Below are positions 44,427-53,384 of a DNA stretch of 64,000 nucleotides, piece by piece. Every line of letters begins with the position of its first letter. Within the stretch, counting starts at the first letter, position 1. The position numbers and the translations under genes are program-made. The stretch is from contig NZ_VUMI01000008.1 of the NCBI RefSeq assembly GCF_009696275.1, positions 62,001 to 126,000 of the forward strand, written 5' to 3'. This DNA is from Eisenbergiella porci (GTDB taxonomy: Bacteria; Bacillota; Clostridia; Lachnospirales; Lachnospiraceae). The notes under the pieces were generated by a model. It saw only the letters and a list, made by a program, of their open reading frames with translations, did no database searches and was not told where the DNA came from.

Positions 44427-44640
44427 TTAGCTGACTAAATAGCCTTCTTTTGGGTATGTCTCTTTTGATTTCACTAAAGGGGTATTCCGGGTTACTCCTG
44501 CAAGCAGATATTTGTGTATCAGTAATATCACCCGTCCATCTCTTATCGTCCGCGATAAGACCGAAATCAGCTTATTGCGTCAAAAAACTTTATAAGTCCA
44601 TGCTCACTACTATCCAGCTAAAGTCTTCCCGATATCGGGG
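44427..44640 (-). pseudogene. Group II intron reverse-transcriptase fragment
   Basis: In one minus-strand frame the sequence reads RNKLISVLSRTIRDGRVILL, IHKYLLAGVT, very close to the RT segment that follows the MDLxKFFD motif in bacterial group II intron maturases. SMDL and KFFDA-like pieces lie just upstream in adjacent frames. Stops and frameshifts on both sides make it a dead fragment. No intact intron ribozyme domain V was recognised. Confidence 0.6.
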
Positions 44641-44690
44641 TGGAATCCAGGCTTTCACTGGTTAGAATGTATGCCCGCCGGGCGTTCAAT

Positions 44691-44726
44691 AGAGGGGGCC
44701 ATTGCCTGTCGGCAATGGCCCCCTCT
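44691..44726. terminator. Perfect 16-bp hairpin after the surface-protein gene
   Basis: 44691-44706 pairs perfectly with 44711-44726 (4-nt loop). It lies 30 nt past the stop of the surface protein, but neither side has a good T-run; it may act as a terminator or as an mRNA 3' end stabiliser. Confidence 0.5.
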
Positions 44727-44755
44727 GAATTACTTACTTCTGTAATAACAATCCG

Positions 44756-47700
44756 TCATTTATCTTCTTTTTTACGTTTTTTTGCTGTCAGTGCCAACGT
44801 CAGAATCGCTCCTGCAATTACAAACGTCCATCCTGCGATTGGAGCTGTGTCGCCAGTCCCGGGACCCTTACTTTCACCGAGAATACCTACCTCTGCCCCG
44901 CTGTCAGGCGCTGCGGCCTCACCAAGAACCGATATTTCAGGCTGAACGGGAGCATATGCTTCACCCAGCACGGAAGTTGTAGGTTCCGGAGTCGTTCCGG
45001 GTGTCTGATCACCGGTGGTCTGATCTCCAGGTGTCGGATTGTCAGGAGTCGGGTTATCCGGAGGGGTAACAGGGTTGGCTGCAAAGTGTGCAGTATAAGC
45101 CGCTTCTACATTCATTCCGTCTATCTTAGCCGGCACAAATGCTGCATCCGTACTTACCACTTCTCCAGCTTCATTGGTCCAATTTACAAAATGGTATCCA
45201 TTATCCGCAGCCGCTTCAGAACCCTTAGCCACGCCGGTCACTGCATTTAAGGTTTCACCGGCATTGCTTACAGTACCATTTGCATCAGCATTGTAGGTGA
45301 TTGTGATTGTGTTTTCAGTATAATAAACGTATACAATATCACCTGTTTTTACTGTCTGCGGCAGCTTCGGGGAATCTGATTTCTGTGTATAGCCTGTGAA
45401 ACTCTTGCTTTCTACTGATGTTACTTCGTAGTCATCAGCGTTTATCCAGATGCTTACGGTCTTATCTACAGTATCAAGTACTTCTCCGCCTTCTACCTGG
45501 TATACTACCTGATAGCTCAGGTTCTTTGTTGCTTCTTCATTCTTTTCGTAAAGGACATAGATCTTGTCATTGTCTTTTACTGTCTGCGGCAGCTTCGGAG
45601 AATCTGATTTCTGCTTATAGCCCGTAAAGGCCTTACTTTCTACTGTTTCTACTTCATAGTCGTCAGCATTCACCCAAATATTTACGGTCTTATCTACAGT
45701 ATCCAGAACCTTTCCACCTTCTACCTGATACACCACCTGGAAGTGCAGTTCCTTCGTTTCTTCCTCATTCTTTTCATAAAGAACATATATCTTATCATTA
45801 TCTTTTACTGTCTGCGGCAACTTCGGAGAATCAGTTTTCTGCTTATAGCCCGTAAAGCTCTTGCTTTCTACTGTTTCTACTTCATAGTCATCAGCATTCA
45901 CCCAAATATCTACGGTCTTATTTACTGTATCAAGCACTTCTCCGCCTTCTACCTGGTATACTACCTGATAGCTCAGCTTCTTTGTTGCCTCTTCATTCTT
46001 TTCGTAAAGGACATAGATCTTGTCATTTTCTTTTACTGTCTGCGGCAGCTTCGGAGAATCAGTTTTCTGCTTATAACCCACAAAGGTCTTGCTTTCTACT
46101 GATTCTGCTTTATACTCATCAGCATTTACCCAAATATCTACAGTCTTATTTACTGTATCAAGGACCTTTCCACCTTCTACCCGGTACACCACCTGGTAGT
46201 GCAGTTCCTTCGTTGCTTCCTCATTCTTTTCGTAAAGAACATAGATCTTATCATTATTTTTTACTGTCTGCGGCAGCTTCGGAGAATCAGTTTTCTGTTT
46301 ATAGCCCGTAAAGGTTTTGTTTTCTACTGTTTCTACTTTATACTCATCAGCATTCACCCAAATATCTACGGTCTTATTTACTGTATCAAGGACCTTTCCA
46401 CCTTCTACCTGGTATACTACCTGATAGCTCAGCTTCTTTGTTGCCTCTTCATTCTTTTCGTAAAGAACATAGATCTTATCTTTCTCTTTTACTGTCTGTG
46501 GCAGCTTCGGGGAATCCGCTTTCTGCTTATAACCCGCAAAGGTCTTGCTTTCTACTGATTCTACTTTATACTCATCAGCATTCACCCAAATATCTACGGT
46601 CTTATTTACTGTATCAAGGACCTTTCCACCCTCTACCTGGTATACTACCTGATAGCTCAGCTTCTTCGTTGCCTCTTCATTCTTTTCATAAAGAACATAG
46701 ATCTTATCTTTCTCTTTTACTGTCTGCGGCAGCTTCGGAGAATCCACTTTCTGCTTAAAGCCCGCGAAGCTCTTGCTTTCTACTGATTCTACTTTATACT
46801 CATCAGCATTCACCCAAATATCCACGGTCTTGTTTACTGTATCAAGCACTTCTCCACCTTCTACCTGGTATACTACCTGATAGCTCAGCTTCTTTGTTTC
46901 GTTTTTATTCTTCTCCCACTGCGCAAATAAAGCGACATTCTTGTACGGCATAAAAAACACATCTTCTGCCTTATACTTTACTTTTCCAGCCGCAGTTTCA
47001 CTCCAGCCAAGGAAAGTATATCCATTCCTTACCGGAATTTTGGAAGAAACAGTAACGTTACTTCCACCTTTGTACATACTGCCGGAGGGTACATTAGATA
47101 CTCCCGATGCATTCCCATTATATGACAGCTGATAGTTCTTAAGCCTGTAATATAAAGCAAGTGTTAAAGAACCATCATTCAGAACCTTTCCGGCCCTGAC
47201 CGTACCCTCAACCGAATAATCCACCTCATAGCCTTCATAATTTTTAGGTATTGCGAAAGCGGTGGCTCCCGGCTTACCAATCAGCGTCTTTTCTTCCTTC
47301 AGTTCGTATTTGCCTTCTGCAGTTTCAATAAAATGCCGTACATTATAGCTTGCTGCTTCATTTTTTGGCAGCCATTGGGCAGTAAAGGTAATTACCTTGT
47401 CTGCCGCCAGTTTAGATATATTATCCGCCGTCAGTGTAACCAGTTCTTTTGCAGAATAAATCTTTCCTGTACTGTCGCCTTTCAATTTCCATCCTGCAAA
47501 AACATAATTATTTCTGGCAGGGACTTCCGTACTGACAAAAATTTTATTCCTGCCATTTACCAACGCGTAATTATCCTTATCGTAAAATGAGGAATTTCCG
47601 CCATTAGCATCGTAAAAAACACGATACTCAATCGGTACAGCCTTCAGATACACTGTTCTGTTCTTTTGATCTGTATTATTTGTGTAATGGAATTCGTGAG

Positions 47701-49480
47701 TACACCCTAAATCAATGGCCTGCTGCTTCCCTGAATAATTATTTTTATTGATATTGTCTATAATTTTAAAACCTGTTCCTTCAGAACTGAAGTGAGGTTC
47801 ATATCCCGGCTGTGTTTTCGCATAAAAAACTGCAACCTTTCTTTCAGATAAATTATAATTGAATTTTACCACGGAGCCGGGATATATTTTTTCCAACCCG
47901 TTTCCATTCCAATAATAAACATCAACACCTTCAGCCTGAACCAATGCAATTTCGTATGCGCTGTTTTTCCTTAAATGGCCTTCCACATCCAAATCCTGCT
48001 TAATATTACTGATGCTGATTTTATACTGATAGGCATATCCAGCATTACTTCTGGAAACAGCAATCTCCATTCCATCAATTTCAGTATTAGCCGTATTATT
48101 ATTAGCCGGAATTTTTACATGGACTCCGTTAACCAAAAGGTACGTCAGACCATAATTTTTATCCGGGGTTCTAATCGTGCCGGTCCAGGTTCCATTATAA
48201 TCGGCATTGTCATTTCCGGTAAACGTTCCATTTTCACTGTTGGACGATAAACTTTTTGTGATTGTAAAAACATTCTTTTCAATGAAAGATACTGCTATAA
48301 TTAAATCCTCTGTTACTTCAGCTACTGTATAGGTTCCGTCCTTTTGCGCCGTAGCCTTTTCTCCATTAATGGTTACTTCTTTAATTTCACAATCTTTATT
48401 TGGGACAGGGGTAAATGTATAGGATAGCTTTGCTCCCTTATCCCCCGTAATTACCTTTTCCCCTTTAATGTAGCCTTTTTTATCATCATATACAAAGGAA
48501 ATATTGTATTTTTGTTTTTCCAGCTCATAGTTCAGCTGAATTTCGGAATCCCCTAACTCCAACGCGGATTCCCCATCTACACTATAATAATAAATGCCTT
48601 CATAAATACCAACAAAAACAATCTCCGTATTGCCAATCGTTGCATTAATAAAAGAATAACCTTCATAATCAGGGGCATTATTGGCAATTGTTCCTAACGG
48701 AATCTGATTTACTGTAGATCCCGGCCCTTCCTCACCATTAAAATTATAAGTGACCTTTACCATTTCGTTTGTCGGAGCCTTCAGCATTCTAAACGTAATG
48801 ATAGCCGGTTTAACCTCTTCCTGTATTGTCTCTTCCTCAACAGCGATCACTTCAATTGTAATATCAGATTCCGGCTTTACTGTGTAACAGCCATTATCAG
48901 GAGTAATTATATTTCCTTCTGTTTTTACTGTAAAAGACTCTCCCTCATCTGCTTCTACGAAAAAAGAAATTTCACTTCCTTTTTCCACAGCTACTGTTTC
49001 GTCTATTTCATTGCCGGAAGCATCTTGAATCAGTACATTGCCTTCTTTATGAAAACTCACGGTCCATGTACTGTTTTCACTTTCAACATTTTCTACCTGA
49101 GTTTTATCGGATACTGTTTCGGTACTTTCTTCAGATATAGTCTCAGTACTTTCTTCAAAGACTGCCTCGGTATTATCTTCATCCGTTTCAACAGCAGGGC
49201 TTTCCGTATTTTTAATTGCTTCCTGCACAGAATCATCCTTTGCCTCCGTATCTTCAGGCTGTGATGGATCTGTCTCTTTTTTCTCTGACCCCTCAGATAT
49301 ATTATCCTCTGTATTGTTCAGATTAGCTTCGTCTTCCTCTGATACTTCTATGGTTTCGACTGCCGCCTTTTCTCCCTCTGCAGCTGTAATTGTCAGCCCA
49401 TCACTGCCAATCGTCGTTACAGTTAAAACGAATGCAAGCAGAAATGCCCATATTCTCTGAGTGCTCTTTGCCTTTTTCAT
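44756..49480 (-). CDS. Large repeat-rich surface protein
   Basis: 1,574 residues. A signal peptide (to TITAAE, ~35) is followed by an acidic Glu/Thr/Ser-rich region (~36-150) and a set of beta-strand domains. Two Listeria-Bacteroides/InlB-type repeats occur at ~630-710 and ~785-855 (each ending FTAQW or FAQWEK), with a MucBP-like segment between (YNVRHFIETAEGKYELKEEK). Seven 76-residue MucBP-like repeats occupy ~858-1386. The C-terminus has a Pro/Thr spacer, VLGEAYAP / VLGEAAAP / ILGESKGP motifs, then GTGDTAPIAGWTF, a membrane span and KKRKKEDK. That tail has sortase-signal layout, but the expected LPxTG is degenerate (GPGTGD). Probable adhesin or mucin-interacting wall protein. RBS GAGGAG is upstream, inside the overlapping small gene. 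Confidence 0.85.
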   Translation of the reverse strand: MKKAKSTQRIWAFLLAFVLTVTTIGSDGLTITAAEGEKAAVETIEVSEEDEANLNNTEDNISEGSEKKETDPSQPEDTEAKDDSVQEAIKNTESPAVETDEDNTEAVFEESTETISEESTETVSDKTQVENVESENSTWTVSFHKEGNVLIQDASGNEIDETVAVEKGSEISFFVEADEGESFTVKTEGNIITPDNGCYTVKPESDITIEVIAVEEETIQEEVKPAIITFRMLKAPTNEMVKVTYNFNGEEGPGSTVNQIPLGTIANNAPDYEGYSFINATIGNTEIVFVGIYEGIYYYSVDGESALELGDSEIQLNYELEKQKYNISFVYDDKKGYIKGEKVITGDKGAKLSYTFTPVPNKDCEIKEVTINGEKATAQKDGTYTVAEVTEDLIIAVSFIEKNVFTITKSLSSNSENGTFTGNDNADYNGTWTGTIRTPDKNYGLTYLLVNGVHVKIPANNNTANTEIDGMEIAVSRSNAGYAYQYKISISNIKQDLDVEGHLRKNSAYEIALVQAEGVDVYYWNGNGLEKIYPGSVVKFNYNLSERKVAVFYAKTQPGYEPHFSSEGTGFKIIDNINKNNYSGKQQAIDLGCTHEFHYTNNTDQKNRTVYLKAVPIEYRVFYDANGGNSSFYDKDNYALVNGRNKIFVSTEVPARNNYVFAGWKLKGDSTGKIYSAKELVTLTADNISKLAADKVITFTAQWLPKNEAASYNVRHFIETAEGKYELKEEKTLIGKPGATAFAIPKNYEGYEVDYSVEGTVRAGKVLNDGSLTLALYYRLKNYQLSYNGNASGVSNVPSGSMYKGGSNVTVSSKIPVRNGYTFLGWSETAAGKVKYKAEDVFFMPYKNVALFAQWEKNKNETKKLSYQVVYQVEGGEVLDTVNKTVDIWVNADEYKVESVESKSFAGFKQKVDSPKLPQTVKEKDKIYVLYEKNEEATKKLSYQVVYQVEGGKVLDTVNKTVDIWVNADEYKVESVESKTFAGYKQKADSPKLPQTVKEKDKIYVLYEKNEEATKKLSYQVVYQVEGGKVLDTVNKTVDIWVNADEYKVETVENKTFTGYKQKTDSPKLPQTVKNNDKIYVLYEKNEEATKELHYQVVYRVEGGKVLDTVNKTVDIWVNADEYKAESVESKTFVGYKQKTDSPKLPQTVKENDKIYVLYEKNEEATKKLSYQVVYQVEGGEVLDTVNKTVDIWVNADDYEVETVESKSFTGYKQKTDSPKLPQTVKDNDKIYVLYEKNEEETKELHFQVVYQVEGGKVLDTVDKTVNIWVNADDYEVETVESKAFTGYKQKSDSPKLPQTVKDNDKIYVLYEKNEEATKNLSYQVVYQVEGGEVLDTVDKTVSIWINADDYEVTSVESKSFTGYTQKSDSPKLPQTVKTGDIVYVYYTENTITITYNADANGTVSNAGETLNAVTGVAKGSEAAADNGYHFVNWTNEAGEVVSTDAAFVPAKIDGMNVEAAYTAHFAANPVTPPDNPTPDNPTPGDQTTGDQTPGTTPEPTTSVLGEAYAPVQPEISVLGEAAAPDSGAEVGILGESKGPGTGDTAPIAGWTFVIAGAILTLALTAKKRKKEDK
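45322..46906 (-). repeat. Seven 228-bp tandem coding repeats in the surface protein
   Basis: Each unit encodes ~76 residues opening ATKKLSYQVVYQVEGGKV and ending LPQTV...KIYVLYEKNEE. Units 1-6 are highly alike; unit 7 diverges at its end (TGDIVYVYYTENT). Copy number is likely to vary between strains by recombination. Confidence 0.95.
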
Positions 49481-49791
49481 ATACTCGATCTCCTCTCTGT
49501 TTTGATCCTTCTAATATTTTCCTTACCTTTATCAGTCACTTTGTACCCCGCTTCCGGCGCTGCCGCCTGAACTGCGCTGTCCATCAACTTTATCAGCTCC
49601 AGAGAACTTCGGAAATATTTTGTAACTCCTCTATCTGTCCAGGTAATTGAACCCTGCCAGGTATCATTTTTCCTGTCGGTGATACGAATGATAAAGGAAG
49701 CTCCCTGACTAATTTTTTTTTTGAAGTTCTGTTCATCCTGCACCGTACTGCCTCCCGGATTCGAAACATACTGTTTTATGGTCCGCTTCAA
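49477..49791 (-). CDS. Small hypothetical protein coupled to the surface-protein gene
   Basis: 104 residues; stop and start of the surface gene overlap (ATGA), so translation is coupled. The core SFIIRITDRKNDTWQGSITW followed by YFRSSLELIKLMDSAV resembles short uncharacterised clostridial proteins that pair with large surface proteins, as far as I recall. No signal peptide or membrane helix. A regulatory or assembly role is speculative. The upstream region (49792-49870) has several TGTAAC-like elements. Confidence 0.65.
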   Translation of the reverse strand: MKRTIKQYVSNPGGSTVQDEQNFKKKISQGASFIIRITDRKNDTWQGSITWTDRGVTKYFRSSLELIKLMDSAVQAAAPEAGYKVTDKGKENIRRIKTERRSSI

Positions 49792-49941
49792 TAGCGTTAC
49801 ATCAGCTGCTTTTTTTCATGTGTTAACCTGATTATAAAACCATATGTGTTACACTAAGCGTTACATTGTAATAAAAATAGCTGGTTTCGTAACTTTTTTA
49901 AAAATTACAATACCAGCAGTCAAAACAAAAATATGCTATAC

Positions 49942-49976
49942 AAAAAATCGTCCGGGCATTCATTCATACCCGGACG
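49942..49976 (-). terminator. Terminator of the EndoQ-UvrD gene
   Basis: Minus-strand CGTCCGGG / CCCGGACG stem with a 12-nt loop, followed by ATTTTTTG. Confidence 0.85.
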
Positions 49977-49993
49977 GCAACTTATCCTATAAT

Positions 49994-52900
49994 CTATACC
50001 ATAAAATCAAACAAGCTTAATTGCACCGCTTCCTCAACAGGCTTCTCCTTCTTCGCCTGCTCCCTCTGCGAAAACTTATCGGGGATTTCCCCAAGAAACA
50101 TGGAAGGCTCCCCGGAAAAGGTGAGTATTAATTCCTCCCTGGCCCGCGTCATGCCAACATAAAGAAGCCTTCTTTCCTCCTGCACATCACCCGAAGCCGT
50201 CCCCAGCTCCAGCGGTAACAACCCTTTTCGGATCCCATAAATAAACACGGCGGGAAATTCCATCCCCTTTGAACCATGCAGGGTCATAAGTGTAACGGCG
50301 TCCGCCGGGAACCTGCGGCTTCCGCTTCTCCTGATGTCACCCTCAGCGCCCAAGGAAAGTGTTTCCAGGAAATGCTCCATCTCAGGATATAGAACCGCAG
50401 CGTTCACAAGCTTCTCCATTTCGCCGCTTTCCTCCAGCTTTCTGTCCTTTATCCAGTTTTCCAGAAGCTTTTCCGTCCTGTCCTTATGTATTCTCCTTTT
50501 ATATTTGGAAATAAGAAGCGTCAGCTGTTCCTCTGCCGTCTTTTCCTCCGGCGGCCAGAGAAGCCTGAGACACAACTGCCCCGCAGCCTCATCCTCCGGG
50601 TGAAGGACATATTGGAAAAAGTAAAGCGTACCCCGGACATTTTTTTCAAGCAGGAAATCCTCCCTGCCTGCAACCACGTAAGGGATGCCCTCCTGCCGAA
50701 GGCATTTTTCCAGAAACTGTGCCTGTCTGTGCGTGCGGTAAAGCACTGCGATATCGGAAAAACTGCGCACCCTTCTTTGCTCACCGCTATGATTTTCCTC
50801 CACATCCAGCATATCTATTCCGCCAATCAGGCGGTTAATTTCCTTTGCCGTAAAAATTGCTTCCCCCATCTCCCCGGAGGCCTCCACCACACGGACCAGA
50901 GCGTCCTCCTTGGCCAAAGCATGCATCCTTCTTTTTTCCCCGTCATTATGAGAAATAAGGGACAACGCACTCTCCAGAACCGCCGGCGCGGATCGGTAGT
51001 TTTCCTCAAGCCTTACCGTATGTATCTGCGGATAGTCCGCCTCCAGCCTGGAAAAACAGCCGGCGTCCGATCCACGGAAGCCATATATGGACTGATCCGG
51101 ATCCCCGATTACAAAAAGCTCCCAGCCGTTCCGATTCCAGGCCTTAAGCAGCTCATACTGCACCGGGTTAATATCCTGGAATTCATCCACCAGCAGATAC
51201 TGAAACTGCTTCTCTGCCTCTGCGCCTGGATTTTCCCGGAATAGCCGCAGCGTTTCCAGTAAAAGGTCATCGTAATCCAACACCTTTTCCCCGGCAAGCA
51301 GTTCCTGATAAAAAGCGGCCGCCTCCGCAGTGACCTGCGCCCCGGATGCGTGGCTCCCTTCCTGCACCACTCGGCTTTCTTCCTGCACCGCCGGACTCTC
51401 TCCCTGCGCTGCGCTGCATTTCCTGTTAGAAATTTCCCGCAGGAACCGGGAAGGGGAAAGCTTCAAAGCGTACCTGGCGATGGCTTTTTCCGCCAGTTCC
51501 TCCTGCAGTCCTTCGTCCGCCACCATAAATTCCAGACCTGACGAAGTCAGGAACCGGCTGCAGATTCCATGAAAGGTACCGATATTCATTTCGCAGGCCG
51601 CCCTTTTCCCGCCGGACAGCCGTTCCAGACGGCTGCGCATTTCCTCCGCCGCCTTATTCGTAAAAGTCACCGCCGTAATGGAGGCAGGTGCAATCCCTCT
51701 TTCCTTCAGAAGATAGGATATCCGCGAGATCAATGTCTTTGTTTTACCCGAACCGGGACCTGCAATAACGGCAGTTACCCGATCCAGGGCGCACACCGCC
51801 TCTTCCTGACCAGGATTTAGCTTCGCCTCCTCATACAATCCGGAACTATTTTCTTTTGCATTCCCTTCCCGGGAATTGCATATTCCGGCGCCGTGTTCCT
51901 CATCATTTTTTTCTTCAGTAACAGACGTTCCCCCTTCAGGCCGGGCCGCTCTTAACACCTCCGTCTGTCTGTGGCTACGAATTTTTTCCGGAGAATCTTC
52001 GTTTCCCATGCCCTCTTCGATAAAAAAACTGAGCTGTCCCTCCAGACTGCTGATTTCCGAAGGTGTAAGAAGGCTGATAGTGCCGTATTCGCCGTCAAAG
52101 CCCGGCGTACGGTCAACCCGGCCTTCCCTCAGCCGTTTTATTCCCTCTGCAATCGGCGCCCCCGCGGCTGCCTTGATATCTTCCTCCGGAATGATACGGA
52201 GGATGTCGAATTCGGACCCCAACTTTCCCAGAAGCTTCTCATATTGTTCCAGCACCTTTTTAGAGGAAGCCGATTTTCCGGTGGATGCGGCAATTACCTC
52301 CGGCAGGGGAACCAGGCTTTCAAAAGGCCTGGCCTGAGGCAATACAAATCCCTCCTCCCGGTCTGCCAGCTGTTCCACCCTGTGCAGCACGCCAATGGTC
52401 AGCTTCTTGCCGCACACCGGACATATATTTCCATAGGAAAGCGCCTCCGCCGGGCTGATGCAGAGACTGCATTTCCTGTGGCCGTCAAAGTGGTATTTCC
52501 CTTCCTCCGGGAAAAATTCAATGGTTCCCTGAAGGCCGTTTCCTGTGGTTATGGCATCCGCAAGCCCGGAGAAGGACAGCGGAATCTCAAAAAGATTGGC
52601 TTCCCGTCCAAGCTTTGCCGGGGAATGTGCATCCGAATTGGATATGAGCTGATAGGAATCCAGGGCGGAAATCCTCCAATTCATGGGCGGATCAGAGGAA
52701 AGCCCGGTTTCCAGCGCATGGATATAGGGCGTCATATCCTCATAACAATCCTCAATGGCATCAAACCCGGAAAACGCACCGAACATGGAAAAATGCGGCG
52801 TCCAGATATGGGCGGGAACATATAAGGCCTCCGGAGAGGTTTCCAGCATGATTTCCAGCAAATCCCTGCAGTCCAGCCCCAGAATCGGCCGGCCGTCGGA

Positions 52901-53287
52901 ATGGATATTCCCGATCAGCTCCAACCTGCGAGCAAGCCTGTCCGCATCCTTAAGACCTGGCAAAAGCAGAAGGCTGTGAACCTTCCTCACCTTATCCTTT
53001 TTCTTATATATGGAACTGATTTCCCCGGTCACCACAAAACGCGGCCTGCGATCATCCGGAGCCGCAGCGTCATGGATCCGGTACTCATCCTTCAGCGTGT
53101 ACAGACCATCCTCCGCCGGCTCCAGCTTTTCCTTCAGCTCCTCCCGCCATGCCGGATGGGTGAAATCGCCGGTCCCCACAATATCGATTCCCTTTTTCCT
53201 GGCCCATAAATCCAGGTATTCCGGCGTACAATCCCTGCTTGTAGCCCTGGAATAGCGCGAATGAATATGCAAATCCCCTATATACAT
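49994..53287 (-). CDS. EndoQ-like PHP nuclease fused to UvrD/PcrA helicase
   Basis: Start at 53287 (MYIGDLHIHSRYSRATSRDC) with GAGGAAA 7 nt upstream; 1,097 residues. Residues 1-~400 form a PHP-type domain like endonuclease Q: HIHSRYS metal ligands, DIVGTGDFTHP, a zinc-like CSLC...CPVCGKK pair (~275-300). After an acidic linker comes a full superfamily 1A helicase: Q-motif LNPGQEEAV, Walker A VIAGPGSGKTKTLI, motif II LLVDEFQDINPVQ, motif III IGDPDQSIYGFRGSD, motif IV ENYRS, motif V MTLHGSKGMEFPAVF, motif VI LYVGMTRAREEL. EndoQ cleaves 5' to deaminated bases and abasic sites; the fused helicase could displace the nicked strand. The coupled activity is inference. Confidence 0.9.
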   Translation of the reverse strand: MYIGDLHIHSRYSRATSRDCTPEYLDLWARKKGIDIVGTGDFTHPAWREELKEKLEPAEDGLYTLKDEYRIHDAAAPDDRRPRFVVTGEISSIYKKKDKVRKVHSLLLLPGLKDADRLARRLELIGNIHSDGRPILGLDCRDLLEIMLETSPEALYVPAHIWTPHFSMFGAFSGFDAIEDCYEDMTPYIHALETGLSSDPPMNWRISALDSYQLISNSDAHSPAKLGREANLFEIPLSFSGLADAITTGNGLQGTIEFFPEEGKYHFDGHRKCSLCISPAEALSYGNICPVCGKKLTIGVLHRVEQLADREEGFVLPQARPFESLVPLPEVIAASTGKSASSKKVLEQYEKLLGKLGSEFDILRIIPEEDIKAAAGAPIAEGIKRLREGRVDRTPGFDGEYGTISLLTPSEISSLEGQLSFFIEEGMGNEDSPEKIRSHRQTEVLRAARPEGGTSVTEEKNDEEHGAGICNSREGNAKENSSGLYEEAKLNPGQEEAVCALDRVTAVIAGPGSGKTKTLISRISYLLKERGIAPASITAVTFTNKAAEEMRSRLERLSGGKRAACEMNIGTFHGICSRFLTSSGLEFMVADEGLQEELAEKAIARYALKLSPSRFLREISNRKCSAAQGESPAVQEESRVVQEGSHASGAQVTAEAAAFYQELLAGEKVLDYDDLLLETLRLFRENPGAEAEKQFQYLLVDEFQDINPVQYELLKAWNRNGWELFVIGDPDQSIYGFRGSDAGCFSRLEADYPQIHTVRLEENYRSAPAVLESALSLISHNDGEKRRMHALAKEDALVRVVEASGEMGEAIFTAKEINRLIGGIDMLDVEENHSGEQRRVRSFSDIAVLYRTHRQAQFLEKCLRQEGIPYVVAGREDFLLEKNVRGTLYFFQYVLHPEDEAAGQLCLRLLWPPEEKTAEEQLTLLISKYKRRIHKDRTEKLLENWIKDRKLEESGEMEKLVNAAVLYPEMEHFLETLSLGAEGDIRRSGSRRFPADAVTLMTLHGSKGMEFPAVFIYGIRKGLLPLELGTASGDVQEERRLLYVGMTRAREELILTFSGEPSMFLGEIPDKFSQREQAKKEKPVEEAVQLSLFDFMV

Positions 53288-53384
53288 AGTTTTTCCTCTT
53301 CTGAAAATTTCTGCATGCAGAACCAAAGCGTTAAAAATAAAAAACAGCATAGGTTCCGAACCGTTATGAAAGCATCATAAAATA

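Noticed and set aside
44691-44726. Perfect 16-bp hairpin as another member of the palindromic repeat families
   Set aside because: It shares none of the conserved linker or frame motifs, and its position after a stop suits a transcript-end hairpin.
45322-46906. Regular ~228-bp repeats considered as a CRISPR-like array
   Set aside because: The repeats are in-frame coding units of the surface protein without spacers; no cas genes are present.
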